The position numbers and the translations under genes are program-made. DNA of 64,000 bases, taken from the NCBI GenBank assembly GCA_963662175.1, contig OY759218.1, positions 50,041,427-50,105,426 on the forward strand, read 5' to 3'. Below are positions 25,412 to 38,769 of this stretch, one piece after another (positions within the stretch are counted from its first letter, which is position 1; each line of letters opens with the position of its first letter). Origin of the DNA: Aradus depressus. Taxonomy: Eukaryota; Arthropoda; Insecta; Hemiptera; Aradidae. The notes beneath the pieces are model-generated. The model was not told the DNA's origin. It was given only the letters and a program-made list of their open reading frames with translations, and searched no databases.

Positions 25412-28400
25412 CTGCAATTTAAAAATTACATTTTCAAATAACATGTTAAAAAATAGCTGTACAACAATTATTATTTACAACTAAAAAGAGTTCTATAGGC
25501 TAAAAAAAAAAGTTGGTTGAAAAATCATATTTCTTCACTCCAGTCTAATTAATACAATAATTTTCCGAATCAGCAGAAATTCTATATATAAATAAGTATG
25601 GTATATATTGTTATGAATAATATATGAAATAAGTAAAACAATTAAGAAAAAATTCGAAAACAGTTACGGTAATCTTTGAAAATTAAAAAAAAAAAAAATT
25701 ACAGAATGTGAAAAATGTTGTGATTGAAGCGAGGTTAGCTCTGTTATGTTATAATGATTTGATTAAATTGCAGGTCTCAATATTATGGAAAAATAGTAAA
25801 TTTAACTGACATATTGCCTAATAAAAGCCACTGTTTTTGTAATGAATAGTTTATTTTAAGATACAATTAATAGCACATATTAAAATAAATAAAAAAAAAA
25901 GGATTCGGTGAATGTGATTCACCATCTACTCTTTTATGTACTTCCCCAGCACGAATTATTCAGGTATGTTTTTTTTTTACCTTAGTAGATTTGTCGAGTT
26001 CAACATAAAGTTCAGAATTTGGTAGTCTGCCTAGGGTCATAAGATTGGACTGAGCTCCTCGAAGGATCAAAATAAGCATGGAAACACAGATTCCAATGAA
26101 AAGTCCATATTCTATCTCAATCAGGATCACTGTAATGTATGTGGAAAGCCAAATGATCCCATCACAGACTGAAACTTTCCAAATTTTGAATATGTCCATA
26201 GCTTGAAGTAAAATTCCTTTTAATGCTACAATAATCAAGCTCGCAAGGAAGCACTGAAAAATAATAAAACTGTATAGAAAAAAATGAGTACATTGATTGT
26301 CACATATTTACCAGGTAAGTAATTCTTTATATACTCGTATATATACAATAGAGCTAACAGGGAAGGGGTAAGAGCATTGAATGCTTGGGTCCCTCTATAA
26401 ACATAGCTTTGTATATACATATATATAGGTATAGGGGAGGGACCTAAGCATTCAATGCTCTTATCCCTTTCCTGTTATCTGTACTGTGGGAGTCCTAAAT
26501 TATATAAATTAATATAATATATATTATTATTATTTATTATATATTTTATACCTATAAAATATATAATAAATAATAATAATATATATTATATTAATTTATA
26601 TAATTTAGGACTCCCACAGTACAGATAACAGGGAAGGGATAAGAGCATTGAATGCTTAGGTCCCTCCCCTATACCTTTATATATATATGTATATACAAAG
26701 CTATGTATATAGAGGGACCCAAGCATTCAATGCTCTTACCCCTTCCCTGTTAGCTCTACTGTGGGAGTCCTAAATTATCTAAATATTTATATTATTCACT
26801 TTTTCCGAAGTCGAGTTTTTGTTTATTTTTAATATATTTATTTTATTTAAAATATAGGAATGAAAAGTTTCGTTTCCAAAGGTTACGACGTATGTTGTTC
26901 CGTAAATTTACCAGTATAGCCAGTGAAGAGTACAAATATATTTTGCCCTTTTAATGAGGATATAACATAATTTAAAAAATACCCTTTTCACAATTTTGTG
27001 TAATAAAAGCCCTTCAAGGTGCAAAGTAACCTAGTTTTACTATATCTGAAAAGAAAATTTGCACTTTGGACCTCAAATTTCATCTTTACATTTTTTAGTC
27101 AGATTACACAATTCAAAAGAATTCGATGAGAGCTACAACTTCTAGACCTTTGTAAAATTCTCGTATCTTTAAAGGTTTAAAAGTTATGCCAATTGTTGCA
27201 GTTTAAGGGTGAGGTGCCACAGAATCCAGACGACTTGAATTGAATGAGACTAGGAAAATGTTTACTGCAGAGTAGAGAGAGGTTTGGTCGGCTTCTACAG
27301 CCTTCCTGAGTCACGTCTCTCTCCACATTCTATTCAAGTCTGGTCAGGAGCCTATGGAGCTTATTTTCCTGACTCCAGTCAAGTCACCCTTTATAATATT
27401 ATGGTAGGTACCCTTGGTAGAACTTCAAAAAATGGTCCAATCCAGAGAAGTACGACGACAAGTATCAAACTATTGATGATGGAGGTAAGTTGAGTGACAC
27501 AGCCAACGGAAGCCTGGATAGCACTCCTCGACAGAGAGGCTGCGATCGGCATACAGGAAAAGAAAGAACCAACCACATTGGCAGTACCCTGAAACATAAG
27601 AAAACACAGAATTAAATTTATTTATTTATTTTTTTTTTAGATTATTTTATTAGAGATCTTACCAAAAAGCGAAATTATTACAGTCATCAGATATTAAAGT
27701 TACAGTTCAGGTTTACATTGTAAGAAGTTAATCTGTGGTTGTTCTAAGTGAGACAAAGAAAGTTCATAAATTCTGTTCCCTTCATCACAAACTGGCATAT
27801 GACTAACTATTCCTTCGAAGCCCCTGAATGATGCGTATTGCAAATTCCCTAACACCTGCCTATTCAATATTAGTATTCCCATTTTAAAACGAGAATACTA
27901 CTACAAATACTACAACTTTAAATTAAAGCTTATATTTTTTGTTCTATTTTATTATATTATTATTATTTCTTGCTGAATATTCAAGCTTAATTATTGTTAT
28001 TCTTCCACGAGATAATAAATATATCTGTATGCATTTATTTTTTTTCGTTTATACATTTATTTAAATAAATATATAGATTAAGTTATAAATTGCATATTGG
28101 ACTAAGTCCCGTCAACAAAGATTATTATTATATAGGATTATTATTATTACTATATTAGGAAAAATAAAAATATTTTTCTTCTTAAATATTCGAATCATGA
28201 CTAAGATAACAGGAAAAAAGATGATTTTTTTTGATTAAACATGGCTCCTCTCTTTTTGAAAAAAAGTATAACTCATAAAGGAATTAATTTCTTTAATGCC
28301 CTTCCCTACTTCTTGAAGTTAGTAGAAACAATAAGAAAACTTAAACTTCAACCATAAACGTTTTTGTTAGAGGAAACCTTCTATTCGGAAAAAGAATTTT

Positions 28401-31400
28401 CGTCTCATTGTTCAAAAATAATAAAATAACCATAATAAAAAAATCGTGTTTTATATTCAAAAACATTTTATGATACATAGCTTTAATTTTTAATTTTTTT
28501 GGCAATGTTCCTCCATAGATGTCCTCCTTTAAGGTCTATCGAATCGTTTTAATAATTATTTTTTATTATTTATATACTAATTTATTTTTCTCGTTTTTTT
28601 GCTTTTAGGTATTTTTATTAGCATTTTATTTATTTATTTAATTTAATTATATATATATTCTATAATTGTTATTTTGTTTTCTTTCTCTTCTCTATGTTTC
28701 GCACATTGTGCCTGAGGAGTGAGAACGTTCCAAACCGGAAAAGACACTTCCGGAAAAATTATCAAAAACTATTATCTTAATTTTAATTAAATTAAAAAAA
28801 ATATCCACTGTATTTATTATATACTTTATTTATTGTATAATATTATTATATTTGTACTCATATTTTCAAGTATATTCATTTCTTTTTACTTTTTAGTAGT
28901 ATTGTTAATTCCAATCCATGTTTGTCAGACTCTAAAAGTTAATATCTGTTTAAGTATCTAAATTATAAGGTATCTTAATGTAAACATTCTTATGACGTAT
29001 CTTATTAAGGTTTAACAGAAATAAATATTATTATTATAGTTGTAAACTATTAAAATAAAAAAATATGATAAAAAGTTAACTAACCTGGGCCAAAAGCTCC
29101 TGATTGGCATCCACTTCGTATTTCATCTTGTTTGCGAATATTAATGCCATAGATAGACTGACGACATAGGCAATGATGGCGATTATAGCGCTGTCCACTG
29201 CAATGGAAGGAAACAGGTCAAATCTCGGAACGTCCAGCGCTGGCAATCTAAAACAGACATTTAAATTATTATTTTTCTGTTGGTTTCACGTCGCATCAAC
29301 TCCGCGACAACACAGTTATCGATGGACTATATTGTTGCAATATTCATCGAACATCCATATGAGAAGAAGAACATCCAGAGATACATGCATAATTATAATT
29401 TAAGCAAACCCGTGCACTAATACATAAATATAGGTGGTATATTATACCTCATAAGGGGGAGGAGGGGTGGGTATAATATGGTGTGGAATCGAAAACTATG
29501 TTCGAAGGTTCATTTGAATAGGTGTTGGTTTTAACCGATTTTTTGTTGTAAGCCTCCCCTTCTCTTTAGTCGATTTGGCGGAAAATCAATAAGTGTCATC
29601 ACTAGAGGGTTCTGGATTCACATATAAAATTTCGTGTCGATACATTTATTATATTGTGAGTTATCGTGTTCAGAGAGACAGAAATGTTTTAACATATTTG
29701 TAATCAGGAGGTCGGAAATCATGAAGTCCCGTAGGAAACTCCGCATCGAATAGTTCGTTTAGTGGGGGGAGTAAAAATAAATACATATGTAAAACTTATC
29801 CGATGGTACCTCGGTTATAACAAACTCGCTTACAACGAACAGCTGATTTTCCTGTCCACTCAAATTCGTTTCAACGAGGGTTTACTATAAGAAAATATGA
29901 TGTTCTGCATATGTTATTATGTATGGAATAGTTTTATATATCTAATTTATAGTTCTAATCTATAATTACCCTTTTGAAATGTGTCCAACAACTTTCAAAT
30001 CATATGTAGTAGCAATGTGAGCGTAGTGTGAAAGCAATGTGCCTGTCAGAACGACTATCAGCTCTATAGGAACTGGAAAGTTGGTTTTCTTCTGAAGAAG
30101 GGGCTGAAACAAAAAAAATAACTAACTAGCGTACTTTTCATGACTACAGAAAAATAGGGTACAGTATCCTAATAGTAGCAACTAGTGTACAGCTAAAACT
30201 AAATAATTGAAAAAAAATAATATGATGAATATATATAATTAATTTTCACTCACTTTGAAAACCTCACTATTTATTAACAGAATAACAATTATAATGGACG
30301 ATATGATCAGAGCAGCAGTGTTAACCAGGTTCAAGTTTTCAAATATGTCAATATAAACCTGAAAAAAAAAGAAAAAAAACTTATATCAGGTATAAGTACA
30401 ATACATATAATACAGTGTAGCATAGAATTATTTCATTTTGAAACTGCAACGGTCTATAAATTTTAAATGTTCATCAAATACAATCAATAAGAGCTACCAC
30501 TCTCCATCAAAACTCAGAATAATATAGCTGGCACATATGTATATTATTATACATTCAAAATCTCCCCAAACAATTGATATTTAAAGTGGAGGGCAGCAAC
30601 ATCCAGAACAAAGAAAAATGGTTCCATAGAATGAAATTGGAAATCACTAGTAATATAATAAATTAATGACCAACATAATAGAAGTTATTAATTAAATGTT
30701 ATATAAAAATATTAGAAACAGAAAATGGGAGACTATACTCGAACCGTCTGTGTTTTGAGTATGTTTTGAACACAGAAAATAAATGCCACATATATTAATT
30801 AATCTTTTCATTACTATGGAATATATATATTTATATATATATATATATAACAGTTGTCCGGCTTTGAGGAAATATAGGATTATATATTTGAATTACGATT
30901 ATTTGTCAAAAGGGGCATTTTTGGTAAGTATTTGAATGGTGTAAACTGGCCTGATGTTCTCAAGTACTTTAAGGCCATTTGGTCATTTAGACTTAAATTT
31001 ACTAACTGATCTAGTTATAAGTAAAGAGTATTCCAATAATATTATTTTATTTTTTAAATGTAAAAGCAAATATTATTTTGAGATATTATGCTAATTAAAT
31101 ATATTACTTATAGGTTAGGTAGGGTTTTATGACTCATGCCCGGACTTTAACTACGAGGTCATATCGCCTACTACCAGAGCGCTCTTTCGTCACTCTGGTG
31201 GACATGAGCCCGACTCTACTGTGGGAGTCCTAAATTTTGCCTACCCTAAATTTTTATTCACCTAGGGTAGGGGTCTTTAACGAGTACCTGACATCGTACA
31301 GGGTCGGGACCATCGCTTAACGTCCCATCCGAAGGACTGCGTGCTCAAGTTTATTTTACCTCCCAGATAAAATAAACTAAGGGCCTCGGCCGGGTTTCGA

Positions 31401-34400
31401 ACCCACGATCTTCAGCTCAGAAGACAAGCACGCATACCACTGAGCTACCGGAGCCCTCTATTGCTTATATGTATATAGACTATATAATATACATTATAAC
31501 CTTTGAACTTCCCCCGATGGTTTGTACCAGGGTATTTATAACCTGTATTGTATTTGTATTTTTATTTGAAGAAATAAAGATTGTATTATATATATATATA
31601 TATTTATTCGGCAAGTAATTTGAAATTGATACATACATATAGATGTATCTTATTAAGATTACGAGTAATAAGCAAAAATAAGTAAATTCCTTAAATATGT
31701 ATAATAAATAAGAGAACATGCTTACATAAATTAAGTTGAATGGTCCGGAGAGTGAAGGCCGAGACAGACCTAGCACCTCTTTGATCTGGGATGTTAGAAC
31801 ATGAACTGCAGCTCCCGCAGTGAACCCACTGACCAGGGTTTCTGAGAGGAGTGTGCAGACAATGCCAAGTCGGAGCAGGTACAACAGTAGCTAGAACATA
31901 ATATACACCATCTCAGAAAACTGATAAATAATAGATAAGAATATTACTTTTTGAATTCTCAAGTGGAGATAATAAGATACAACACATTTGAGGCGCTTCA
32001 GATACGGAGATATAGTAATGGCTATCCTTTAACAGAATGGAAACGGAAGAGCGAAGCGACCGAATTCCACTCTTACCCCACTTCTATGTAAACAATAACA
32101 TTTTTCTCAATTCTTCATCCAATAACAAAAACAAATAGTTATAGTTCAACAAGGAAAAAATAACCATGCATAAAACCTATAATTTTTGTTTTCATTTTCA
32201 TTTTCTTGTCAGAGGTCATCCACCAATATCCTATAATTTCTATTGTAATTACTTTTATTTAATATTTTTATTGTTATCGAGTTTTTTAGTTATATACTAT
32301 TTACTTTACTGATATTCGTTAATTTATTTATTAATATATATTAATATATATATATATATATATATATTTATTATTATTATGTTTTTTTAAGATTATCTAG
32401 TATTTATGGTATCATTACGATTATTATTATTATTTATTTGGGAGTTTAATGTCTCTAGTCTGATAATTTCCCTTAGTCTGAATTAACTTAGTATCTTTGT
32501 TTTTATTATTTACAGTATTCATTTTCCAATTATTAATTGTATAAATATTACCTCGATTTCAGAATTTTACTTTCATTTATTTTCTGTAAGTGTTATTTAT
32601 ATATTTCTTTCGGATGAATCAAATATTTAATTCTACTCTATTATCTTTTAAATTATAATTATTGTTGTTATTAGTATCATTTTAGTTTCTCTTTATTTAT
32701 TATTAATACTTGTCTATTATTATATATTTTAAATGATATATAGATATAGATATAGATATTTTTCTTTCTTTTCCTTTTCTTCCCCTAAAATTTGTTTTAT
32801 TTATTTCTTCATATTGTTTTATATTTTATCATTGTATTCTTATTGTATCATATTATTATTATTTCTTGTTGAACATTCAAGGTTAATCATTGTTATTCTG
32901 CAGCAGAGATAATGAAAATATAACTGTATGCATGTATCATTATTATTTTTTTATTTTCGTTCGTAAATTTATTTAAATAAATATACTTAACAAATTGTAA
33001 ATTGTGAAAATTGTATATTGGGCTCAGTCCCGTCAATAAAGATTATTTTATTATATATGTAAGTTTTGCTCTTTGTGGCCTGAGGAAGGGACCCGTGATC
33101 GCACAGAAATATCGTCCTGAGAGAAGATTTATCTTAAAGAATTAGAAATATAAAATATTTATAATTAAAAATATAAATGGTATCTATTTTATTAGGAATT
33201 TGATATTCATGTATCTTATATTATTTGTTTATTAAAATGTATATATCTATATTACTATTATTCATCTCATATGTGTTTGTATCCTAAGATTTAATATCGG
33301 TTGATGTATATAACTTATAAGCTATTTTGATGTACAATATAATATGACGTATCCAATTTGTTATGGTTTAACGGAAATAAATATTATTATTACTACCATA
33401 CGAACAACTGAATTCCGCGACATTCCATTTCTCGATTCTGTTTCCGCTAAAATGTGACTTCCGCTAAAGCAGGGATTTTCAATCCGACTTCCGGCAGTCA
33501 CGTGACATAATTTCAAATGTTTCTTTCACCGATTGCTAAAAAAAAATGTGAAGCAATGATGTTAACTCTCATCAAGAAGCATTCAAAGAGGTATGGCATG
33601 TTGACCAAACTATATACATGTATGTGAGCATTTTGCGCACGGGCTTGCTAGTTATAACTAAATAAACTATGTTTAACACTGGTTTTATTACAGAATGAAT
33701 ATTTCAATCTATCCTCAGAAGACAGAAAGATATAAGTCATACTCGTATAAGAGTTTCGTTTTACTTCTATAAAAATATATCACGTAAAACATACCTGGTA
33801 AATGCCGACCATGAAAGAGATAGCAGTTCCCACTTCTATTGCAGTGTACTGTACCGTGGAGTTGTCTATATTGTAGTCGTGGTACCCTGGGGTGTACTTG
33901 GCAACCACGTTGCCGCACATCAGACACACAACCGCAAACGCTCCTAATACAAAAAAATATGTGAAATTACAAATTACAAATAACTTTCAGGAAGTGCATT
34001 AACTAAAATAGAATTTATAGTTAGTTATTTTGACTCATGCCCGGGCTTTAACTACGAGGTCATATCGCCTACTAACAGAGCGCTCTTTCGTTGCTCTGGT
34101 GGACATGAGCCCGACTCTACTGTAGGAATCCTAAATTTTCCCTACCCCAAGTATATGGGAAGTTATGTAATCGAAAATTCGATGCGGAGTTTTCTACGGA
34201 ATTTCATGTTTTTCGACCTCTGATTCCAAATATATCAAAAAAAATCTGTCTGTCTGTGAACACGATAAATCCAAAAAGAATAAATGTATCTACAACAAAT
34301 TTTATATGTGACTCCAGAACCCTCTAGGGACGACACCCATTGGTTTTCAGCTAAATCGACCTAAGAAAAGCCGTTGAAGGACTTTAAGCCATATTCCAAA

Positions 34401-37400
34401 TGAATAATTGAAAATTATAACATCATGAATGTACTGTTGAAGAATTGAATAGAATTCGAATGAGAGATATTAGGAGAAATGTCAAAGTTCCCCGGGCAAC
34501 CTAACCTAACCTAATCTAACTCAGGAACCATAAATAATGCTCCATGTGACGAATCTATCGATTCAGAAGTCAAAACGGTTGATTGGTGTTAAGAGGACGA
34601 TTTTTTTTTTTTTTTTTTTTTACTTCCTCAGCTTCACGAAGTATAGGTGAAGTTATGTATTCGGTCAGAAATTCAACAATGAGTTTTCAACGGAAATTCA
34701 TGTTTTCCGACCTCCTGTTTCCAGAAATTGAAAAAAAAAGTGTGAATCTGTGAAGACAATAACTAAGTATAGTAATGAACATAGCAACATGAAATTTTAT
34801 ATTTAAATTCAAAACCACATACGCTACGTTTGTGCTAATATTCAATAGTTGACTTACATAGGGGCTCTTCAATCCTCATACTAAATTTTGTATCGATAAA
34901 TTCATTACGCTGGCAGTTATTAGAGTTTTTGAATTGAGCCCCCTCCCCGGAACTCCCCCCTCCCCTCAGCCGATATCGCTGAAATTCGACAGGTTATGTC
35001 CTCATTGGATTTTAATTTTAAATATGAAATTTGATGTTGATACATTCATTACATCGGCAGTTATTGGGATTTTTGAATTGAGCCCCCTCTTATCTACCCG
35101 TTTTCTTAGACCGACTTTCATAATCTATATTAATAAAGCTGAAACGGGGTTTGTGTGTTTGTTTGTTTGTTCCAGCACCACGCCCAAACCGCTGGACGGA
35201 TCTTCATGATACTTCACATGTAGAGTCACACAACGGGAGGGGGGGTTGTAAGGGGGCCTAAGTAATAATATAGTGCTAGCTCATTAACGGTTGGATGGAT
35301 TATCATGAAATTTCACATGTAGTATTCCTGAAGGTCAAATAGAAAAATAGAGTGTGTTAACATTTTGAATGGGAGAGGGGGTCGTGGGGGTAGGTCTAAT
35401 TATAAATATAGTGCTAGCTCATTAACTAATGGTCGGATTGTCACGAAATTTCACATGTAGTATTTCTAAGGCGAAATAGAAAAATACACTATGTGATATC
35501 TCAAAAATTTGAACGGGAGGATGGTTGTGGGTGTAGGTCTTAGCATAAAGATAATGGTCGGATTATCAAGGAATTTCACATATAGTAGTAGTAACTACGT
35601 ACTAGCTGTGGGGTCCGCCGTTGCAAGGCACATACTAGCTGTTATGCCCAGTGGTCCTAACTATGTACAAGCTGTGGGGTCTGCCGTTTCAAGGCACATA
35701 CTAGCCATGATGCCCACGTGTCCTAAAAACTTACTAGCTGTTGTGTCCGCCGCTGAAGGACTATAAGCCTTATTCCATATGAATAATTGAAAATTATAAC
35801 ATGAATATACTGTCGAAGAATTGAATAGGATTCGAACGAGACATATTAGGAGAAAAGTCAAAGTTCCCCGGGCAACACTGGGTATTACTGCTAGTATTAT
35901 AATATATGTAATATATTTGACAGTTATATTATTCTCCCATTTATTTTCTGAGATTCGGAACATACTTAATACAGATAATTTTGGATATATTCTCCCATCA
36001 TCAATTTCTCATAATTTAATTTCTGTATTTACTGGATATATTTTTTAAAAAAATTTACGATGTTGGTACGTGTTTATTATTTGATAAAGATCAGTTATTT
36101 GAGTTGAGCATAATTGATGTTGTTGTCTAATACTTAACAAGTCTCCCTCAAAATTTAAAAAAATATACCAACATTATAAATATAAAAATATGCGGTAAAT
36201 ATATAAACAACAAATTAATAAGAAAGTAATGATATGAGAATATATCCAAAATGTCTGTTTTTGAACTATGACTCACTTCCAAGCCAAGTATACATATGAC
36301 AGTCCATAGTCACTTGAACATCCACAATAGTATTCAGAATTTAGTTACTGTGACTCGAGCCCGGGCTTTTACTAGGAGGTCATATCGCCTACTACCTGAA
36401 CGCTTTTTCGTCTCTCTGGTGAACACATGAGTCCAACTCTGCATTGGTAGTCCTACATTTTTCCTATCCGGGTTTATTCACCCAGGCTAGTGGTCTTTAT
36501 CGGTATCTGACATAATACAGGCTGGGGGCCATAGCTTAACATCACATCCGAAGGGCATCGTGCTCAATGTTTTTTCATTTGATCTTTAGCTCAGTAGACC
36601 AGCATAGGTTCACTAACTATTCAGAACATTTTTGTTTGAAACATTGCGAAGATATTGCCAATATGAAGTAATTTCCACTGATAGCTCAAAATCAGACCAA
36701 GATTGTTCATATCTACAGAGCTACTTAAGTGCATTAAATGATTGAAGCAGTGAGAATGATATGAAGCTCAACGGAAGATGTGTAAATCCATCAACCATGA
36801 ACCTCTTGATATTGTATCTTCTATTAAAAAAATATTTATATATACAGTCGACTCTCGATAATTCGAAATTCAAGGGACCTCAGAAATACTTCGACTTATT
36901 GAGAGTTCGATTTACTGAGAGAAAAAACAAAAATTACTAATGATGTCAACATGTAAACACATATGTACATAATTATATTAGAAAAATCAAAATTAATCAC
37001 TCGCTATGTTCATTTTGTGTATTATATGTATTTGTATGTAATTTGTAATATGCAATTAAAATGTATAATATGTATGTACAAAACATTTATGTATAAAAAA
37101 AAAATACAAAAACACGTCTCTAATCGAAAAAACCGAGAATGGTTTTTTGCCGTAGTAATCCCTGGCATCCAGGATCGAGAGCATTTTCTACCGTTACCAA
37201 CGCTGAAAATACGTTATCATCTACTTCCGTTTCTCTTTTTTTTAAAGAATTGTCGAAATCGTGGATGGAGGGATCCCAAAGAGAAATATTCTTTTTTATA
37301 CACCTCTTGATCACTTTTTGAAAACTGAGAGGAAGTGGGAAAAGGAAAGAGGGGATATTCATATTGGGAGTGGGAAAAGGAAAGAGGGGATATTCATATT

Positions 37401-38721
37401 GGGAGTGGGAAAAGGAAAGAGAGGATATTCATATTGGGAGTGGGAAAAGGAAAGTGGGGATATTCATATTGGGAGTGGGAAAAGGAGAGAGGGGATATTC
37501 ATATTGGGAGTGGGAAAAGGAAAGAGAGGATATTCATATTGGGAGTGGGAAAAGGAAAGTGGGGATATTCATATTGGGAGTGGGAAAAGGAGAGAGGGGA
37601 TATTCATATTGGGAGTGGGAAAAGGAAAGTGGGGATATTCATATTGGGAGTGGGAAAAGGAAAGAGGGGATATTCATATTGGGAGTGGGAAAAGGAAAGA
37701 GAGGATATTCATATTGGGAGTGGGAAAAGGAAAGTGGGGATATTCATATTGGGAGTGGGAAAAGGAGAGAGGGGATATTCATATTGGGAGTGGGAACAGG
37801 AAAGAGGGGATATTCATATTGGGAATGGGAACAGGAAAGAGGGGATATTCATATTGGAAGTGGGAAAAGGAAAGTGGAGATATTCATATTGGGAGTGGGA
37901 AAAGGAAAGTGGGGATATTCATATTGGAAGTAGGAAAAGGAAAGTGGGGATATTCATATTAGGAGTGGGAAAAGGAAAGAGGGATATTCATATTGGGAGT
38001 GTTGTTTGTAAGCAAAGCTAAATCATACATTGAAAATAAATTTAATTACATATTCTGTGAAAAATTCGATTTATAGAGAGGGAGAGTCTGCTGACTTCGA
38101 AGAGAGCTCGTAGCCCGCCGAGGAAGGAAAACATTTCGAATTAACGAGCATATCTCAAAAACAAAGGTTTTTTCGATTTATCAAGAGTTTTTCAAGGGAC
38201 CGGACGTTTAGTTCGAATTATCAAAGAATTCGAATTTTCGAGATTCGAATTAATGAGAGTCGACTGTATTTTGGGTGGGCTGTTGTTAGGGACCCAAGAA
38301 TTTAATGCTCGTATTACTTCTCTGAAACGTTTACTAAGGTAGTTCTGAATTTTCCCTACCCAGCTTTAATTAACGTAGGGCCTTTAACGAGTACGTGACA
38401 ACGCACAGGCTCAATACCACTATTTAACATCCCAGTCAAAGGACGGCGTGTTCAAGGTTTTGTTGACTTCTAGATAGAAGAACCAAAGGACCTCAGCCGG
38501 TTTTGATCTTGAGCACAGTAGGAAAGCAAGCTACCTCTATGCTACTGGCGCCCTCGATTATCATAGAAAATACTTTTAAAGACAAGATCTCGAGTCAGTA
38601 CGATGTCAGGTACTCGTTAACGGCTGTTACCCTAGGCAACTAAACCTGGGTAGGCAACATTTAGAACTCCGACAATAGACAGATATGACCTCGTACTTAA
38701 ATCTCGGATATGAGTAACAAC

Positions 38722-38769
<48 letters not shown>

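Larger units (their letters stand above)
36845..38266. mobile_element. pogo/Tigger-type (Tc1-mariner) non-autonomous transposon
   Basis: The ends are CAGTCGACTCTCGATAATTC and the complement of CAGTCGACTCTCATTAATTC, and each is flanked by TA (36843-36844, 38267-38268), as expected for pogo elements. The inverted repeats carry TTCGAATT motifs and AAGGGACC. The interior keeps a transposase-tail remnant and a 35-bp minisatellite. It lies in SLC26 intron 3. Confidence 0.85.

Noticed and set aside
33715..33927. 70-aa ORF on the - strand
   Set aside because: It is another frame of SLC26 exon 4 (33795-33943).
37330..38000. CRISPR array
   Set aside because: Units are head-to-tail with no unique spacers, in a eukaryotic genome.
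37261..38021. ORFs of 189-233 codons in all three + frames
   Set aside because: They are by-products of a 35-bp minisatellite without stops; three overlapping frames cannot all be genes and there is no splice or start context.
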